Assembly (NCBI RefSeq): GCF_012676905.1
Contig: NZ_CP051428.1
Location: 2,690,001-2,754,000 of the forward strand
Direction: 5' to 3'
DNA from: Paenibacillus albicereus
GTDB taxonomy: Bacteria > Bacillota > Bacilli > Paenibacillales > Paenibacillaceae
Length of the DNA stretch: 64,000 bases
Below, piece after piece: positions 25,550 to 35,086 of this stretch. Positions within the stretch are counted from its first letter, which is position 1. Each line of letters opens with the position of its first letter. The position numbers and the translations under genes were made by a program. The notes below the pieces were generated by a model. That model ran no database searches. It saw only the letters and a program-made list of their open reading frames with translations, and was not told the origin of the DNA.

Positions 25550-26713
25550 TCAGAGCGACATGCGGTAGATGTTCTGCACGTCCTGCTCATCCAGCTTGCG
25601 GAAATGGCCGATCTTGCGTCCGGGAGCCGCCTTGCCCGCCATCTCCTCGAGCCGGCTCTCGTCGATGCCGTAGTCGGCCAGCCGGGACGGCGCTCCGAGC
25701 GAGCTCCAGAACTCGCGCAGGCGGCGGATACCCTCCTCCGCGATCTCGCGATCGCCGCGCCCGTCGTCCTTGACGTCGAAGACGTTGACCGCAAGCTGCT
25801 TGAAGCGGCTGACGTTGTCGTCCAGCACGTAGGTCATCCAGTTCGGGAACAGAATCGCCAGGCCGCCGCCATGCGGGATGTCGTACACGGCGGAGAGAGC
25901 ATGCTCCATGTCGTGGTTGGCCCAGTCGCCGAGCGTGCCCATCGCCAGCACGCCGTTCAGCGCCATCGTGCCGGCGTAGAGGATCGTGCCGCGGTGCTCG
26001 AGATTGGCGAGATCGTCGACCAGCTTGGGGGCGGTACCGACAACCGCGCGCAGCACCGACTCGCAGAAGCCGTCCTGTACCGGCGTCAGCGCGTCATGAT
26101 GGAAGTATTGCTCGAACACATGGGACATCATGTCGACGATGCCGTAGACCGTATGATCCTTGGGCGCGGTCGCCGTGAACGCCGGATCGAGGATCGAGAA
26201 GCGGGGAAACACATGCGGGCTGCCCCAGCCGTGCTTCTCCTGCGTCTCCTCGTTGGTGATGACCGAGCCGCTGTTCATCTCGCTGCCGGTCGCAGCCAGC
26301 GTCAGGATCGTGCCGAGCGGCAGCGCTTCCTGAACGGAAGCCTTGCGGCTGACGATATCCCAGAAGCTGCCTTCGTAGCGGGCCGCCGCCGCGATCGCCT
26401 TGCCGCAGTCAAGCGTGCTGCCGCCGCCGACGGCGAGCACCCAGTCGATGCCGTGCTCGCGGCACAGCTCCGCTCCGCGATGCACGGTGGAGAGGCGCGG
26501 ATTGGGCTCGACGCCGGCGAGCTCGACGACGCTGCAGCCGGCTTCGGCCAGCACGCCGAGCACTTGGTCGTACAAGCCGCTGCGCTTGATGCTGCCGCCG
26601 CCGTAGGCGAGCAGCACCTTGCGGCCGAGCTTGTCCGCTTCCTTGGCGAGCTGCTGCAGCTGTCCCTCTCCGAAGTAAAGCTTCGTCAGGTTATGGAATA
26701 CGAATGGTCTCAT
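25550..26713 (-). CDS. Iron-containing alcohol dehydrogenase (YugJ/BdhA-like)
   Basis: A 387-residue group III alcohol dehydrogenase. The N-terminal half has the NAD(P)-binding GGGSIKRSG and [13 protein letters not shown] loops; metal ligands are supplied by the Asp and His in [12 protein letters not shown] and the histidines of [21 protein letters not shown]. Overall it resembles NADPH-dependent butanol dehydrogenases of the YugJ/YqhD type, which reduce aldehydes. Substrate preference cannot be read from sequence. GGAGGCGGGAC precedes ATG at 26711-26713. It lies 17 bp after ricA and may be read through from it. Confidence 0.92.
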   Translation of the reverse strand: MRPFVFHNLTKLYFGEGQLQQLAKEADKLGRKVLLAYGGGSIKRSGLYDQVLGVLAEAGCSVVELAGVEPNPRLSTVHRGAELCREHGIDWVLAVGGGSTLDCGKAIAAAARYEGSFWDIVSRKASVQEALPLGTILTLAATGSEMNSGSVITNEETQEKHGWGSPHVFPRFSILDPAFTATAPKDHTVYGIVDMMSHVFEQYFHHDALTPVQDGFCESVLRAVVGTAPKLVDDLANLEHRGTILYAGTMALNGVLAMGTLGDWANHDMEHALSAVYDIPHGGGLAILFPNWMTYVLDDNVSRFKQLAVNVFDVKDDGRGDREIAEEGIRRLREFWSSLGAPSRLADYGIDESRLEEMAGKAAPGRKIGHFRKLDEQDVQNIYRMSL

Positions 26714-26729
26714 GCCGTCCCGCCTCCTT

Positions 26730-27215
26730 CTATTCGTCGCAGCTTTCGGGATCTTCCGGACGGGCGCCGTCGAGCGTGATCTTCTCCGCGACCGTATCCT
26801 GGATGATGGAGACGACCATCTGCAGCAGGTAATTGATGTCCGCCTGGCTCTGCTGGAACTGGCTGACGATCGGAATGCCGTCCAGCTCGTTCTGGAGGTC
26901 GTCCATCTCCCCTTCGATCTTCTGCACCATCGTCGGGTTCTTGAACGTCTGCTCGAAGGCGACGAGCTCCTTCTGCTTTTTCTTCAGGGTGGACATGAGT
27001 CCCTGCACCCGGTCGTTGCCCTTGATCTGATCCTCGGCCTTGCGGAACTGCTGCACCTCGTCGGAGGAGAAGATCAGCCCGGCGAGCTCGCGCGCCTTTT
27101 GCATGATGTCGTCGCGCACGAGCAGCTCCCGCGTATCGTAGACTTCGACGGGACAGTTCGGTCCGTGGTCATGCACTTGCCCAGGCTTCAGCGCCGATGG
27201 TTGCTGTTCTGCCAT
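26730..27215 (-). CDS. ricA: RicA (YmcA), subunit of the RicAFT regulatory complex
   Basis: A 161-residue all-helical protein of the YlbF/YmcA superfamily. Residues about 33-145 align well by eye with B. subtilis YmcA (for example the [16 protein letters not shown] and [15 protein letters not shown] helices). RicA, RicF and RicT form an Fe-S complex that assists RNase Y-dependent mRNA maturation and affects sporulation, competence and biofilm. This copy has an N-terminal extension with a His-Asp-His and Cys21 ([10 protein letters not shown]) and a Cys159 near its end. The start is ATG 27213-27215 after AGGAGCG. In Bacillus it follows miaB; here it follows pduL. An extended -10 promoter is visible upstream. 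Confidence 0.87.
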   Translation of the reverse strand: MAEQQPSALKPGQVHDHGPNCPVEVYDTRELLVRDDIMQKARELAGLIFSSDEVQQFRKAEDQIKGNDRVQGLMSTLKKKQKELVAFEQTFKNPTMVQKIEGEMDDLQNELDGIPIVSQFQQSQADINYLLQMVVSIIQDTVAEKITLDGARPEDPESCDE

Positions 27216-27294
27216 TTGTCAATCGCTCCTGTCTGCTGACGTGTATGTAGAGCCATGCGGCGTAGCACCGCTTGGTCTGGTTGTCCAAGTCCAC

Positions 27295-27303
27295 ATTATA
27301 CCA
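27295..27303 (-). promoter_or_regulatory. Extended -10 promoter of ricA
   Basis: TGGTATAAT on the minus strand, a TGn-TATAAT extended -10 with no strong -35, 80 bp upstream of ricA and just after the pduL terminator. Confidence 0.6.
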
Positions 27304-27315
27304 CTCCGCGGACAT

Positions 27316-27344
27316 AAAAACGACTGCCCGCTTCGGGCAGCCGC
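27316..27344 (-). terminator. Terminator of pduL
   Basis: GGCTGCCCG-AAG-CGGGCAGTC followed by GTTTTTA on the minus strand, between pduL and the ricA promoter. Confidence 0.88.
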
Positions 27345-27396
27345 ATGGGCCGGATGGCGGACGGCTCCGGCCTGCCGCTTCTCGGACCTTCCGGCT

Positions 27397-27969
27397 TCAG
27401 CCGACGATTTCGGCCGTGTCGCCGTTTTTGACGCCGGCCGCGTTGGCCTCGTCCGTATCGATGTGCATGTCCAGCGCGTAGCTGTCCGACACGCGGGCGA
27501 TGACATTCTCGAAAACGAGGCCGCGCTCGCCGCCGACGCGCACGTTCAGCAGCTGCTGGTCCTCGATGCCCCAGCGAGCCGCGTCATCCGTATGGAAATG
27601 GATATGGCGCGCCGCCACGATGACGCCTTCCTCGATCGTGAGCTCTCCGGCCGGACCGGTGATCGTGATGCCGGCCGAGCCGGCGATGTTGCCGGATTCG
27701 CGCACCGGCGCAGGCACGCCGATCGCGAACGCGTCCGTGCGGGAAATTTCGAGCTGAGTCGCCTTGCGCGCCGGGCCGAGGATGCGCACCTTCGGGAAAG
27801 CGCCTTTGGACCCTTTGACGGCGACCGTCTCGTTGGCGGCGAACTGCCCCGGCTGCGACAGCGGCTTGAACTCGGTCAGCTCATAGCCGGCTCCGAAGAG
27901 CGCTTCGACATGGGCTTGCGATAAATGGATATGGCGCGCGGAGACGCCTACAGGTACGGTTTTGGTCAT
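27397..27969 (-). CDS. pduL: Phosphate propanoyltransferase (PduL-type phosphotransacylase)
   Basis: A 190-residue PduL-type enzyme that interconverts acyl-CoA and acyl phosphate. It opens VPVGVSARHIHLSQAHVEAL and repeats the HxH in VAARHIHFHTDDA; both supply zinc ligands. No encapsulation peptide or microcompartment genes are seen, so it likely acts as a free cytosolic phosphate acetyltransferase-like enzyme. ATG at 27967-27969 follows AAGGGAG; longer frames lack a ribosome site. The gene has its own promoter and terminator. The neighbourhood, korAB upstream, could supply acyl-CoA from 2-oxoacids, linking ferredoxin-dependent oxidation to acyl-phosphate formation. Confidence 0.92.
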   Translation of the reverse strand: MTKTVPVGVSARHIHLSQAHVEALFGAGYELTEFKPLSQPGQFAANETVAVKGSKGAFPKVRILGPARKATQLEISRTDAFAIGVPAPVRESGNIAGSAGITITGPAGELTIEEGVIVAARHIHFHTDDAARWGIEDQQLLNVRVGGERGLVFENVIARVSDSYALDMHIDTDEANAAGVKNGDTAEIVG

Positions 27970-28086
27970 GATGATCTCCCTTTCTCGACTTGCTTTCTGG
28001 ACGGAATGGCGAGTCGAAACCCGCTCCGACATTCAGAACAAACAACCCGCTTCCGGGAATGAACGGAGGCAGACTTGTCTTGTTTC

Positions 28087-28115
28087 ATTATAGCTTTCTC
28101 GAATGGTCATGTCGA
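28087..28115 (-). promoter_or_regulatory. pduL sigma-A promoter
   Basis: Minus-strand TCGACA and TATAAT separated by 17 bp, about 120 bp upstream of the pduL start. The 297-bp gap between korB and pduL holds this promoter, the korB terminator and no gene. Confidence 0.6.
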
Positions 28116-28186
28116 ATGGCCGCGTTTCGCCCCTTCGGCATCCCCCGCACACGTCCATCGATCGCCGAAGCCGTCTGGTCCGCAAT

Positions 28187-28248
28187 GAAAAAAAACGCTT
28201 GTCCAGACCTCTCCGCATCGCAGAAGGGTCTGTCCAAGCGTTTCTTTT
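28187..28248 (-). terminator. Terminator of korAB
   Basis: Long stem AAACGCTTGGACAGACC pairing with GGTCTGGACAAGCGTTT (a short mismatch in the middle), followed on the minus strand by eight T. Confidence 0.9.
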
Positions 28249-28266
28249 AAGCCTTCATTCGGCACG

Positions 28267-29139
28267 CTAGACGAAATCCGCGGCCAGCTTCGCGAAGTCC
28301 TCGCGGGAAATCTTGATGTCCTGGTTCACGAGTCCCTGCTCCTTGAACCCGGTAATGAGGTTCTCGTAGGAGCGGCGCTTCGTGTCCTGATAGACCAGGC
28401 CGGTGACGAGTCCGTTCGTCTCCATGATCTTCGTCATGGCGGCAAGGCGATTCGACGGGTCATAGCCTTCGCCGGCCTCGCCGTCGAGGTTCACGATATT
28501 TTCCTTGAACCAGTCGTACGTGTTGACCTTGTTGAACGTGACGCAGGGGCTGAAGACGTTGATAAGCGAAAAGCCTTCATGCTTGATGCCGGCCTCGATC
28601 AGCGCGGTCAGCTGCTTGAGGTCGCTCGAGAACGACTGCGCCACGAACGTCGCGCCCGCCGACAGGGCGATCTCCAGCGGCGAGAGGACCGACTCGATCG
28701 AGCCCTCCGGCGTGGACTTCGTCTTGAAGCCTTCCGCGCTGCGCGGGGAAGTCTGTCCCTTGGTCAGCCCGTAAATCTGGTTGTCCATGACGATGTAGGT
28801 CAGGTTGACGTTGCGCCGGATCGCATGCACCGTATGCCCCATGCCGATCGCGAAGCCGTCGCCGTCGCCGCCGGAGGCGATGACGGTCAGCTCGCGGTTC
28901 GCCAGCTTGACGCCTTGGGCGATCGGCAGCGCGCGGCCGTGGATGCCGTGCAGCCCGTACGCGTTGATGTAGCCGGAAATCCGGCCCGAGCAGCCGATGC
29001 CCGAGATGACGGCGAGCTGCTCGGGCTCGAGTCCGACGTTCGCCGAAGCCCGCTGGATGGCGGCCTGGATGGAGAAGTCTCCGCAGCCCGGGCACCAGTT
29101 CGGCTTGACGTTGTTGCGGAATTCCTTAAATGTGGCCAA
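28267..29139 (-). CDS. korB: 2-oxoacid:ferredoxin oxidoreductase beta subunit
   Basis: A 290-residue thiamine-pyrophosphate-binding subunit. The N-terminal WCPGCGDFSIQ supplies Cys residues used by many family members for an Fe-S cluster, and GGDGDGFAIGMGHT is the TPP-binding GDG motif. With KorA it oxidises 2-oxoglutarate or a related 2-oxoacid to acyl-CoA and passes electrons to ferredoxin. The start is TTG 29137-29139: it has AAGGAG upstream, sits inside the last codons of korA (14-bp overlap), and no later in-frame start would keep the CPGC motif. Terminator downstream at 28187-28248. Confidence 0.93.
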   Translation of the reverse strand: MATFKEFRNNVKPNWCPGCGDFSIQAAIQRASANVGLEPEQLAVISGIGCSGRISGYINAYGLHGIHGRALPIAQGVKLANRELTVIASGGDGDGFAIGMGHTVHAIRRNVNLTYIVMDNQIYGLTKGQTSPRSAEGFKTKSTPEGSIESVLSPLEIALSAGATFVAQSFSSDLKQLTALIEAGIKHEGFSLINVFSPCVTFNKVNTYDWFKENIVNLDGEAGEGYDPSNRLAAMTKIMETNGLVTGLVYQDTKRRSYENLITGFKEQGLVNQDIKISREDFAKLAADFV

Positions 29140-30874
29140 TTTGGCTCATCTCCTTCGACGCTTCATAAACCTCGGACGGCAGGAACGGATTGCCGTCGTA
29201 TTTGAGCAGGCTGCGGATCTTGTCCGCGCGGCCGCAATGGAGCTTGATCTGCGCCGCCAGCTGGGCGGTCGCGTTGTTCTCCAGGACGATGACGGTGCCG
29301 GCCGCCTCCAGGTACGGAGCCAGCTGCTCCGCCGGGAACGGATGGATCTGCCGGATCTGGATCTGGCCGGTCGAAGCTCCGTCCCGCTCGAGGCGGGTGC
29401 GCGCTTCCTCGATCGTGCCGCCGGTCGAGCCCATGCCGACGATCAGGATGTCCGGGCGCTCATGCGGCACGTCGACGCGGATCGCCTCGGGGATGAGCAG
29501 GTTGGCCAGCTTGCCGAGACGCTTATCCATCATCCGCTTGCGGTTGAGCGCGTTCTCGGACGGACGTCCGGTCTCGTCGTGCTCGACGCCGGTCACATGG
29601 TGCAGGCCGCCCTTGTCGCCCGGCAGCGAGCGCGGCGATACGCCGTCCTCGGTGAGCTCGTAGCGCTTGAACAGCACGTTCGGCTCGAGCTCAGGCAGCT
29701 CGCGCTGCAGCTTGCCGCGGCGGATCTCGATGCGGTCGTAGTCCAGCGGCTCGCAGCTCTGCTTGCCGAGCGACAGTTGCAGGTCCGTCATGAGGATGAC
29801 CGGCACCTGGTACTCCTCGGCGATGTTGAACGCCTCGACCGTATCGTAGAAGCAGTCCTCGATGCTCGCCGGGGCGATGACGACCTTGGGAATCTCGCCG
29901 TGCGTGCCGTAGACCATCGCATTGAGGTCGGATTGCTCCTGCTTGGTCGGGAGTCCGGTCGAAGGACCGCCGCGCTGCGTGTCGACGATGACGAGCGGCT
30001 GCTCCGTCATGCCGGCGAGGCCGATCGCCTCCATCATGAGGGACAAGCCGGGGCCGGCGGATGCGGTCATCGTCCGCACGCCGGCGTAGTTCGCGCCGAT
30101 CGCCATCGTGACGGCCGCGATCTCGTCCTCCGTCTGCACGACCGTGCCGCCGAACTTCGGCAGCTTCTTGATGAGGTATTCCATGATCTCGGACGCCGGC
30201 GTAATCGGATAGGCGCTCATGAGGCGGCAGCCCGCGGCTACGGTGCCGAGGCCGATCGCCTCGTTGCCGATCATGAACAGCTTCTGCTTGCCGTCGGCCG
30301 GCTCCAACGCGAACGCCTCCAGCGGTCCTCCTGCCTGCTCGAGGACGAATTCGGCGCCGCGCTTGACGGCTTCGACGTTCTTTTCGACGATCGCCGGACC
30401 TTTGCGTCCGAACTCTTCCTCGACCGCCTGGTTGAACACCTCAAGCGGCAGGCCGAGCAGCGCCCATGAAGCGCCGGAGGCGACCATGTTCTTCATGAGG
30501 GACGTTCCGAGCTCTTCGGCGATCGCCGTGATCGGCACGGCGAACAGGCGGGCGTCGATGCCCTCCGGCAGCTCCGGCTTGAATTTCGCGTCGGCGACGA
30601 CGACTCCGCCGGGGCGCAGCTCCGGCGCGTTGAGGTCGATGCTCTCCTGATCGAATGCGACAAGAATATCGAGATCGTCCGAGATCGCTCGGATCGGCTG
30701 CGTGCTGATGCGAATCTTGTTATTGGTATGGCCGCCCTTGATTCTCGAAGAAAAGTGGCGGTATCCGTACAGATAGTACCCGAGACGGTTGAGGGCGGTG
30801 GAGAAGATCCGGTCCGTGCTTTCCACGCCTTCTCCCTGCTGGCCCCCGATCTTCCAAGACAGCTGACTAATCAC
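29126..30874 (-). CDS. korA: 2-oxoacid:acceptor oxidoreductase, fused gamma-alpha subunit
   Basis: A 582-residue fusion. Residues 1-190 form the gamma domain, which begins SWKIGGQQGEGVESTDRIF; residues from about 205 form the alpha domain (GNEAIGLGTVAAGC, then YPITPASEIMEYL and TASAGPGLSLMMEAIG). The C-terminal part carries the domain that ends VLENNATAQLAAQIKLH. GTG at 30872-30874 follows GAGGAGTTGG. The alpha domain YPITPAS motif is typical of the 2-oxoglutarate or pyruvate class; substrate cannot be settled. Followed by overlapping korB, forming a two-gene operon with its own promoter. Confidence 0.92.
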   Translation of the reverse strand: MISQLSWKIGGQQGEGVESTDRIFSTALNRLGYYLYGYRHFSSRIKGGHTNNKIRISTQPIRAISDDLDILVAFDQESIDLNAPELRPGGVVVADAKFKPELPEGIDARLFAVPITAIAEELGTSLMKNMVASGASWALLGLPLEVFNQAVEEEFGRKGPAIVEKNVEAVKRGAEFVLEQAGGPLEAFALEPADGKQKLFMIGNEAIGLGTVAAGCRLMSAYPITPASEIMEYLIKKLPKFGGTVVQTEDEIAAVTMAIGANYAGVRTMTASAGPGLSLMMEAIGLAGMTEQPLVIVDTQRGGPSTGLPTKQEQSDLNAMVYGTHGEIPKVVIAPASIEDCFYDTVEAFNIAEEYQVPVILMTDLQLSLGKQSCEPLDYDRIEIRRGKLQRELPELEPNVLFKRYELTEDGVSPRSLPGDKGGLHHVTGVEHDETGRPSENALNRKRMMDKRLGKLANLLIPEAIRVDVPHERPDILIVGMGSTGGTIEEARTRLERDGASTGQIQIRQIHPFPAEQLAPYLEAAGTVIVLENNATAQLAAQIKLHCGRADKIRSLLKYDGNPFLPSEVYEASKEMSQIGHI

Positions 30875-30924
30875 GATAAGTCCAACTCCTCATCTGCTGT
30901 GAGAACTGCTTTCAATCCTTCTAA

Positions 30925-30953
30925 ATTTTATGCCTCGCTATTGAAAAATGCAA
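30925..30953 (-). promoter_or_regulatory. korAB sigma-A promoter
   Basis: Minus-strand TTGCAT and TAAAAT with a 17-bp spacer, 50 bp upstream of korA. Confidence 0.65.
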
Positions 30954-31028
30954 GGAAATATCGGAACTTGCCGCATTCGGCATTCCAATGAAAGTGATAA
31001 AGATTCCTGATAAAGCGGTCATATCCGT

Positions 31029-32006
31029 TTAATCCGGGAGGTTTTTCAATAAAAAGCGGACTGCGTTGCCGCCCAGGAGCTTTTCGGCGAACGTCGCGCC
31101 GTAGGCCCGCTCGACTTCCTGCCGCACATGGACCGCTTCGCCGGCATGGCGCAAGCCTTTCGCATACTGCTCGATGCCGTCGAAATCCGATCCCAGCATC
31201 AATTGGTTTTCCCCTCCGAGGGAGCAGATATGTTCGATATGAGGCAGCAGGTCGCGCGCCTCGGCCTGCCCGCGATCCGTCATGAAATAGGGCACGTAGG
31301 TCAGTCCGATGCGGCCGTCCATGGCGATCAGAGCGCGCAGCTGGTCGTCGGTCAGGTTGCGCGGATGCGGGCAGATGCGCCGCGAGTTGGAATGGGAAGC
31401 GATCAGCGGCCGTTCGGTCCGCTCGACGAGCTCCCAGAAGCCGGTGTCGGTCAGATGGGAGACATCGAGCACCAGGCCGAGATCGCGCGCCTCGTCGACC
31501 AGCTTCCGGCCTTTGACGGTCAGCCCTCCTTGCCTCGGCTCCAGCACGCCGTCCGCGGCCCAGTTGGCGTAGTTCCACGTCAGCCCGAGCACGCGCACCC
31601 CAAGGGCGAACGCCGTCCGGAGAAGCGTCCCGTCTCCTTGCAGCGCATCCGCTCCCTCCAGCGTCAGCAACGCGGCGATCTTGCCCTCCTGCAGCGCCCG
31701 TTCCAGATCGCGACGTCCGAGGACCTTCCGGTACCCGGCATGAGCGGCGATCTTCCGCTCGAACAGATCGATCGACCGGAGCACCGCATCCATCGTTTTC
31801 GGCTTCGATTCCGTCAGATAGACCGCATAGGCCTGAAGCATGTAGCCGCCCGCCCGCTGACGGTCGAGCGTCGCGTCGATCGTGACCGGCCCGTGATTGT
31901 TGGCCGAGTCGATCGGATCTAGATCGGGATCCGCCAGCAGCTTGCTCAGCACGTCGCAGTGGAAATCTGCGATGAGGCACTCTTGGCCCAATTCCTTCAC
32001 GTTCAA
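31029..32006 (-). CDS. Membrane dipeptidase (peptidase family M19)
   Basis: A 325-residue cytoplasmic M19 dipeptidase. The binuclear zinc ligands are visible as HxD in DFHCDVLSK, the bridging Glu in LTLEGADAL, and the histidines in DVSHLTDTG and IASHSNSRRIC, with a terminal Asp in LGSDFDGIE. M19 enzymes cleave dipeptides, some including D-residues. TTG at 32004-32006, 8 nt after AGGAGG, was taken as the start; GTG two codons later has a longer spacer. It lies in the conserved slot between spoVS and korA. No signal peptide is seen. Confidence 0.92.
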   Translation of the reverse strand: MNVKELGQECLIADFHCDVLSKLLADPDLDPIDSANNHGPVTIDATLDRQRAGGYMLQAYAVYLTESKPKTMDAVLRSIDLFERKIAAHAGYRKVLGRRDLERALQEGKIAALLTLEGADALQGDGTLLRTAFALGVRVLGLTWNYANWAADGVLEPRQGGLTVKGRKLVDEARDLGLVLDVSHLTDTGFWELVERTERPLIASHSNSRRICPHPRNLTDDQLRALIAMDGRIGLTYVPYFMTDRGQAEARDLLPHIEHICSLGGENQLMLGSDFDGIEQYAKGLRHAGEAVHVRQEVERAYGATFAEKLLGGNAVRFLLKNLPD

Positions 32007-32139
32007 TTCGTCCGCCTCCTGTCCGTTCGCGGCCCCCGATGCCGGCCTTTCCTCTACGTTATGCCGCCGGCTCGACGAAAACGCAAAAAAACCTGCTTAC
32101 ACCGTAAACAGGTCGTTGCCTATGCGACTTATGCTCCGC

Positions 32140-32400
32140 TCAGCGAGGCTCTACGATCAGCTTGATTGCGGTTCGGTCCTCGCCGTCGATGACGATATCG
32201 GTGAAAGCCGGGATGCAGATCAGGTCAACGCCGCTCGGCGCGACGAATCCCCTTGCGATCGCGACCGCTTTGACGGCTTGATTCAAGGCGCCTGCCCCGA
32301 TCGCTTGAAGCTCGGCCGCACCACGCTCCCGGAGAACTCCTGCCAGCGCCCCTGCTACGGAATTAGGATTGGACTTTGCGGAAACTTTTAAGACGTCCAT
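32140..32400 (-). CDS. spoVS: Stage V sporulation protein S
   Basis: An 86-residue SpoVS, the small Alba-like protein highly conserved across spore formers. The sequence begins DVLKVSAKSNPNSVAGALAG, then LQAIGAGALNQAVKAVAIARG and ends DRTAIKLIVEP, essentially canonical. SpoVS affects septation, spore coat assembly and other sporulation steps; its target is not fully defined. GAGGAGGTAC precedes ATG at 32398-32400. A sigma-H-like promoter lies 48 bp upstream. Confidence 0.96.
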   Translation of the reverse strand: MDVLKVSAKSNPNSVAGALAGVLRERGAAELQAIGAGALNQAVKAVAIARGFVAPSGVDLICIPAFTDIVIDGEDRTAIKLIVEPR

Positions 32401-32447
32401 GTCGAGTACCTCCTCAGGAATAGTGGCGTATCCCTATATCCCTAAAC

Positions 32448-32476
32448 CTATTCGAGAGAGGACAAAAAATTCCTGC
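32448..32476 (-). promoter_or_regulatory. Candidate sigma-H promoter of spoVS
   Basis: Minus strand: GCAGGAATT, 11-bp spacer, CTCGAATAG. This fits RnAGGAWWW / RnnGAATWW with two mismatches in the -10. B. subtilis spoVS is transcribed by sigma-H, which supports the call. Confidence 0.65.
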
Positions 32477-32525
32477 TTCCGCAGCGGCATTACCCCTGCC
32501 AGGCGATGTCAGGTCAAGAGGCAGC

Positions 32526-33320
32526 CTAAAACATCGCGAGCGACGTTTCCGTCAGCCGAATCTTCTCGAACCGCTGCGCCCGTCCTGTCGCTTCATCCAG
32601 CACAGCCAGCACGCCGTGCAGATGCCAGTCTCCCTCCGCCACGACGAATCGGGACGGCAAGCCGGTCAAGAACTTGTGCAGCACCGCATCGCGCTCCATC
32701 CCGAGGATGCCGTCCATCGGCCCCGTCATGCCGACATCGGTCAGGAAAGCCGTGCCCTCCGGCAGAATCCGGTCATCGTTCGTCTGGACATGCGTATGGG
32801 TGCCGACGACGATGGAAGCCCGGCCGTCCAGATACCAGCCCATCGCGATCTTCTCCGATGTCGCCTCGGCATGGAAATCGACGAGCACGCAGCTCGTCTC
32901 GCGCTTCAGCCGCTCCAGATGCGCGTCGGCCGTCTTGAACGGGCAGTCGTTCGGAGGCAGGAACGTGCGTCCCTGGACGTTGAGGATGCCCAGCTTTTTG
33001 CTGCCGGCCTTGATGACCGTGGAGCCGATGCCCGGAGCTTCGCTCGAGAAGTTCGCCGGACGGACGAGCCGCGATTCGTCGTCGATCCAATCGAACAAAT
33101 CCTTGTTGTCCCACGTGTGGTTGCCCATCGTAATGCCGTTCACGCCCCAGTCGAAAAACTCCTTGGCGATCGCGGCGGTGATGCCGCGGCCGGCGGCGGC
33201 GTTCTCGCCGTTGACGATGACGATATCCGGGTTGTGCTTGGCTCGGAGCGCGGGCAGCGCCTTGCGCAGCGCCGCTCGGCCGACGTTGCCGACGATGTCG
33301 CCGATAAACAGAACCTTCAT
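32526..33320 (-). CDS. ymdB: YmdB family 2',3'-cyclic-nucleotide phosphodiesterase
   Basis: A 264-residue metallophosphoesterase of the YmdB family. N-terminal DIVGNVGR, VNGENAAAGRGIT, GNHTWDNKD and the histidines in FHAEATSEK and GTHTHVQTND supply the binuclear metal site. In B. subtilis YmdB hydrolyses 2',3'-cyclic nucleotides and directs biofilm and motility decisions. ATG at 33318-33320 follows GGAGG. It is downstream of rny across a terminator at 33342-33370, so its promoter may lie in or beyond that region, or readthrough may supply it. Confidence 0.94.
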   Translation of the reverse strand: MKVLFIGDIVGNVGRAALRKALPALRAKHNPDIVIVNGENAAAGRGITAAIAKEFFDWGVNGITMGNHTWDNKDLFDWIDDESRLVRPANFSSEAPGIGSTVIKAGSKKLGILNVQGRTFLPPNDCPFKTADAHLERLKRETSCVLVDFHAEATSEKIAMGWYLDGRASIVVGTHTHVQTNDDRILPEGTAFLTDVGMTGPMDGILGMERDAVLHKFLTGLPSRFVVAEGDWHLHGVLAVLDEATGRAQRFEKIRLTETSLAMF

Positions 33321-33341
33321 TCTTGTTGCCTCCTGTCATGA

Positions 33342-33370
33342 CAAAATCCCGCTCCGGCAGGAGCGGGATG
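33342..33370 (-). terminator. Terminator of rny
   Basis: ATCCCGCTCC-TGCC-GGAGCGGGAT then TTTGT on the minus strand, between rny and ymdB. Confidence 0.8.
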
Positions 33371-33381
33371 GTCTGGGTCGC

Positions 33382-34923
33382 CTACTTGGCGTATTCGACC
33401 GCACGGGTTTCGCGGATGACCGTGACCTTGATATGTCCCGGATAATCCAGCTCCCCTTCGATCTTTTTGGTGATGTCGCGCGCCAGGCGGAACGCTTCCG
33501 TATCGTCGATCTTCTCGGGCTGAACCATGACGCGAACCTCGCGCCCAGCCTGGATGGCGTACGATTTCTCGACGCCGTCGAACGATTCGGAGATCGCCTC
33601 GAGCTTCTCCAGACGCTTGATGTACGTCTCGAGCGTCTCGCGGCGCGCTCCCGGACGGGCAGCGGACAGCGCGTCCGCAGCTCCGACGAGCATCGCGATG
33701 ACCGAGGTCGCCTCGCAGTCGCCATGATGGGACGCGATGCTGTTGATGACGACCGGATGCTCCTTGTACTTGCGGGCCAGCTCGACGCCGATCTCGACAT
33801 GGGAGCCCTCGACTTCATGGTCGAGCGCCTTGCCGATATCATGCAGCAAGCCGGCACGCTTGGCCAAGGTGACATCCTCGCCCAGCTCGGCAGCCATCAG
33901 GCCGGTCAAATAAGCGACCTCCATCGAGTGCTTCAGCACGTTCTGGCCATAGCTTGTCCGGTACTTCAGGCGGCCGAGAATTTTGATGAGATCCGGGTGG
34001 ATCGCATGCACCCCGACCTCGAAGGTCGCCTGCTCGCCGTATTCGCGGATCCGCTCGTCCACCTCGCGGCGGGACTTCTCGACCATCTCCTCGATCCGGG
34101 CGGGATGGATCCTGCCGTCGGCGACCAGCTTCTCCAGCGCCGTGCGGGCAATCTCCCGACGAATCGGATCGAATCCGGACAAGATGACCGCTTCCGGCGT
34201 ATCGTCGATAATCAGGTCGATGCCGGTAAGCGTCTCGAGCGCGCGGATGTTGCGGCCCTCGCGGCCGATGATGCGGCCCTTCATCTCCTCGTTCGGCAGC
34301 GTCACGACGGATACCGTCGTTTCCGCGACATGATCGGCGGCGCAGCGCTGGATGGCCAGGGAGATGATGTCGCGGGCTTTTTTGTCCGCTTCTTCCTTGG
34401 CTTGCTGCTCCAGCTCCTTGATCATCTGCGCCGTCTCATGACGGACCTCCTGCTCCACGTTGTTGAAGATGATCGTCTTCGCATCCTCTGTGGTCAGGCC
34501 GGAAATCCGCTCCAGCTCGCTCTGCTGCTGACGGTAGATGGAGTCAATCTGCTCTTGCGTTTCCTCGATTCGTTTCTCCTTGTTGGCTACCAATTCTTCT
34601 TTGCGTTCGAGTGCCTCAATTTTCTTATCCAACGACTCCTCTTTTTGCAGCAAGCGCCTTTCAAGACGCTGATTCTCATTGCGTCTCTCCCGAATGTCCT
34701 TGTCCGCTTCCGAACGGAGTTTATGGATTTCGTCTTTCGCTTCCAGCACCGTTTCTTTTTTCACCGCATCCGCTTCCTTTTTCGCCTGTTCGACGATCTG
34801 GAGGGCGGCCTGCTCGGCACTGGAAATCTTAGCCTCGGCAAACGACTTTCGGACGAAGTAACCAATCCCAAAGGTAATCGCGCCAACAACGAGAACGATC
34901 AAGATCCACCAGATGGTGTCCAT
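33382..34923 (-). CDS. rny: Ribonuclease Y
   Basis: A 513-residue endoribonuclease Y. One membrane anchor ([20 protein letters not shown]), a long coiled coil (about 30-200), a KH domain ([15 protein letters not shown]), and an HD domain with [10 protein letters not shown] and [11 protein letters not shown] that hydrolyses RNA. ATG at 34921-34923 was chosen because AGGAGGTGAACAAG precedes it; GTG three codons earlier overlaps that ribosome site. The gene has a strong promoter (TTGACA / TACAAT) overlapping the end of recX, so its leader is about 160 nt. Confidence 0.96.
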   Translation of the reverse strand: MDTIWWILIVLVVGAITFGIGYFVRKSFAEAKISSAEQAALQIVEQAKKEADAVKKETVLEAKDEIHKLRSEADKDIRERRNENQRLERRLLQKEESLDKKIEALERKEELVANKEKRIEETQEQIDSIYRQQQSELERISGLTTEDAKTIIFNNVEQEVRHETAQMIKELEQQAKEEADKKARDIISLAIQRCAADHVAETTVSVVTLPNEEMKGRIIGREGRNIRALETLTGIDLIIDDTPEAVILSGFDPIRREIARTALEKLVADGRIHPARIEEMVEKSRREVDERIREYGEQATFEVGVHAIHPDLIKILGRLKYRTSYGQNVLKHSMEVAYLTGLMAAELGEDVTLAKRAGLLHDIGKALDHEVEGSHVEIGVELARKYKEHPVVINSIASHHGDCEATSVIAMLVGAADALSAARPGARRETLETYIKRLEKLEAISESFDGVEKSYAIQAGREVRVMVQPEKIDDTEAFRLARDITKKIEGELDYPGHIKVTVIRETRAVEYAK

Positions 34924-35086
34924 CTTGTTCACCTCCTCGTTGCATTCACCAAGGCATCAGCCGGGAATGATATTCAATTGTTGCCATTCGGATCCATACT
35001 GTGCTTTACGACTGTAGAAATGGAGACAAAAAACCTGAACCCATTTACGGAAGGAAAGGCATCCCATGCCAGATGGATGCTTTATT

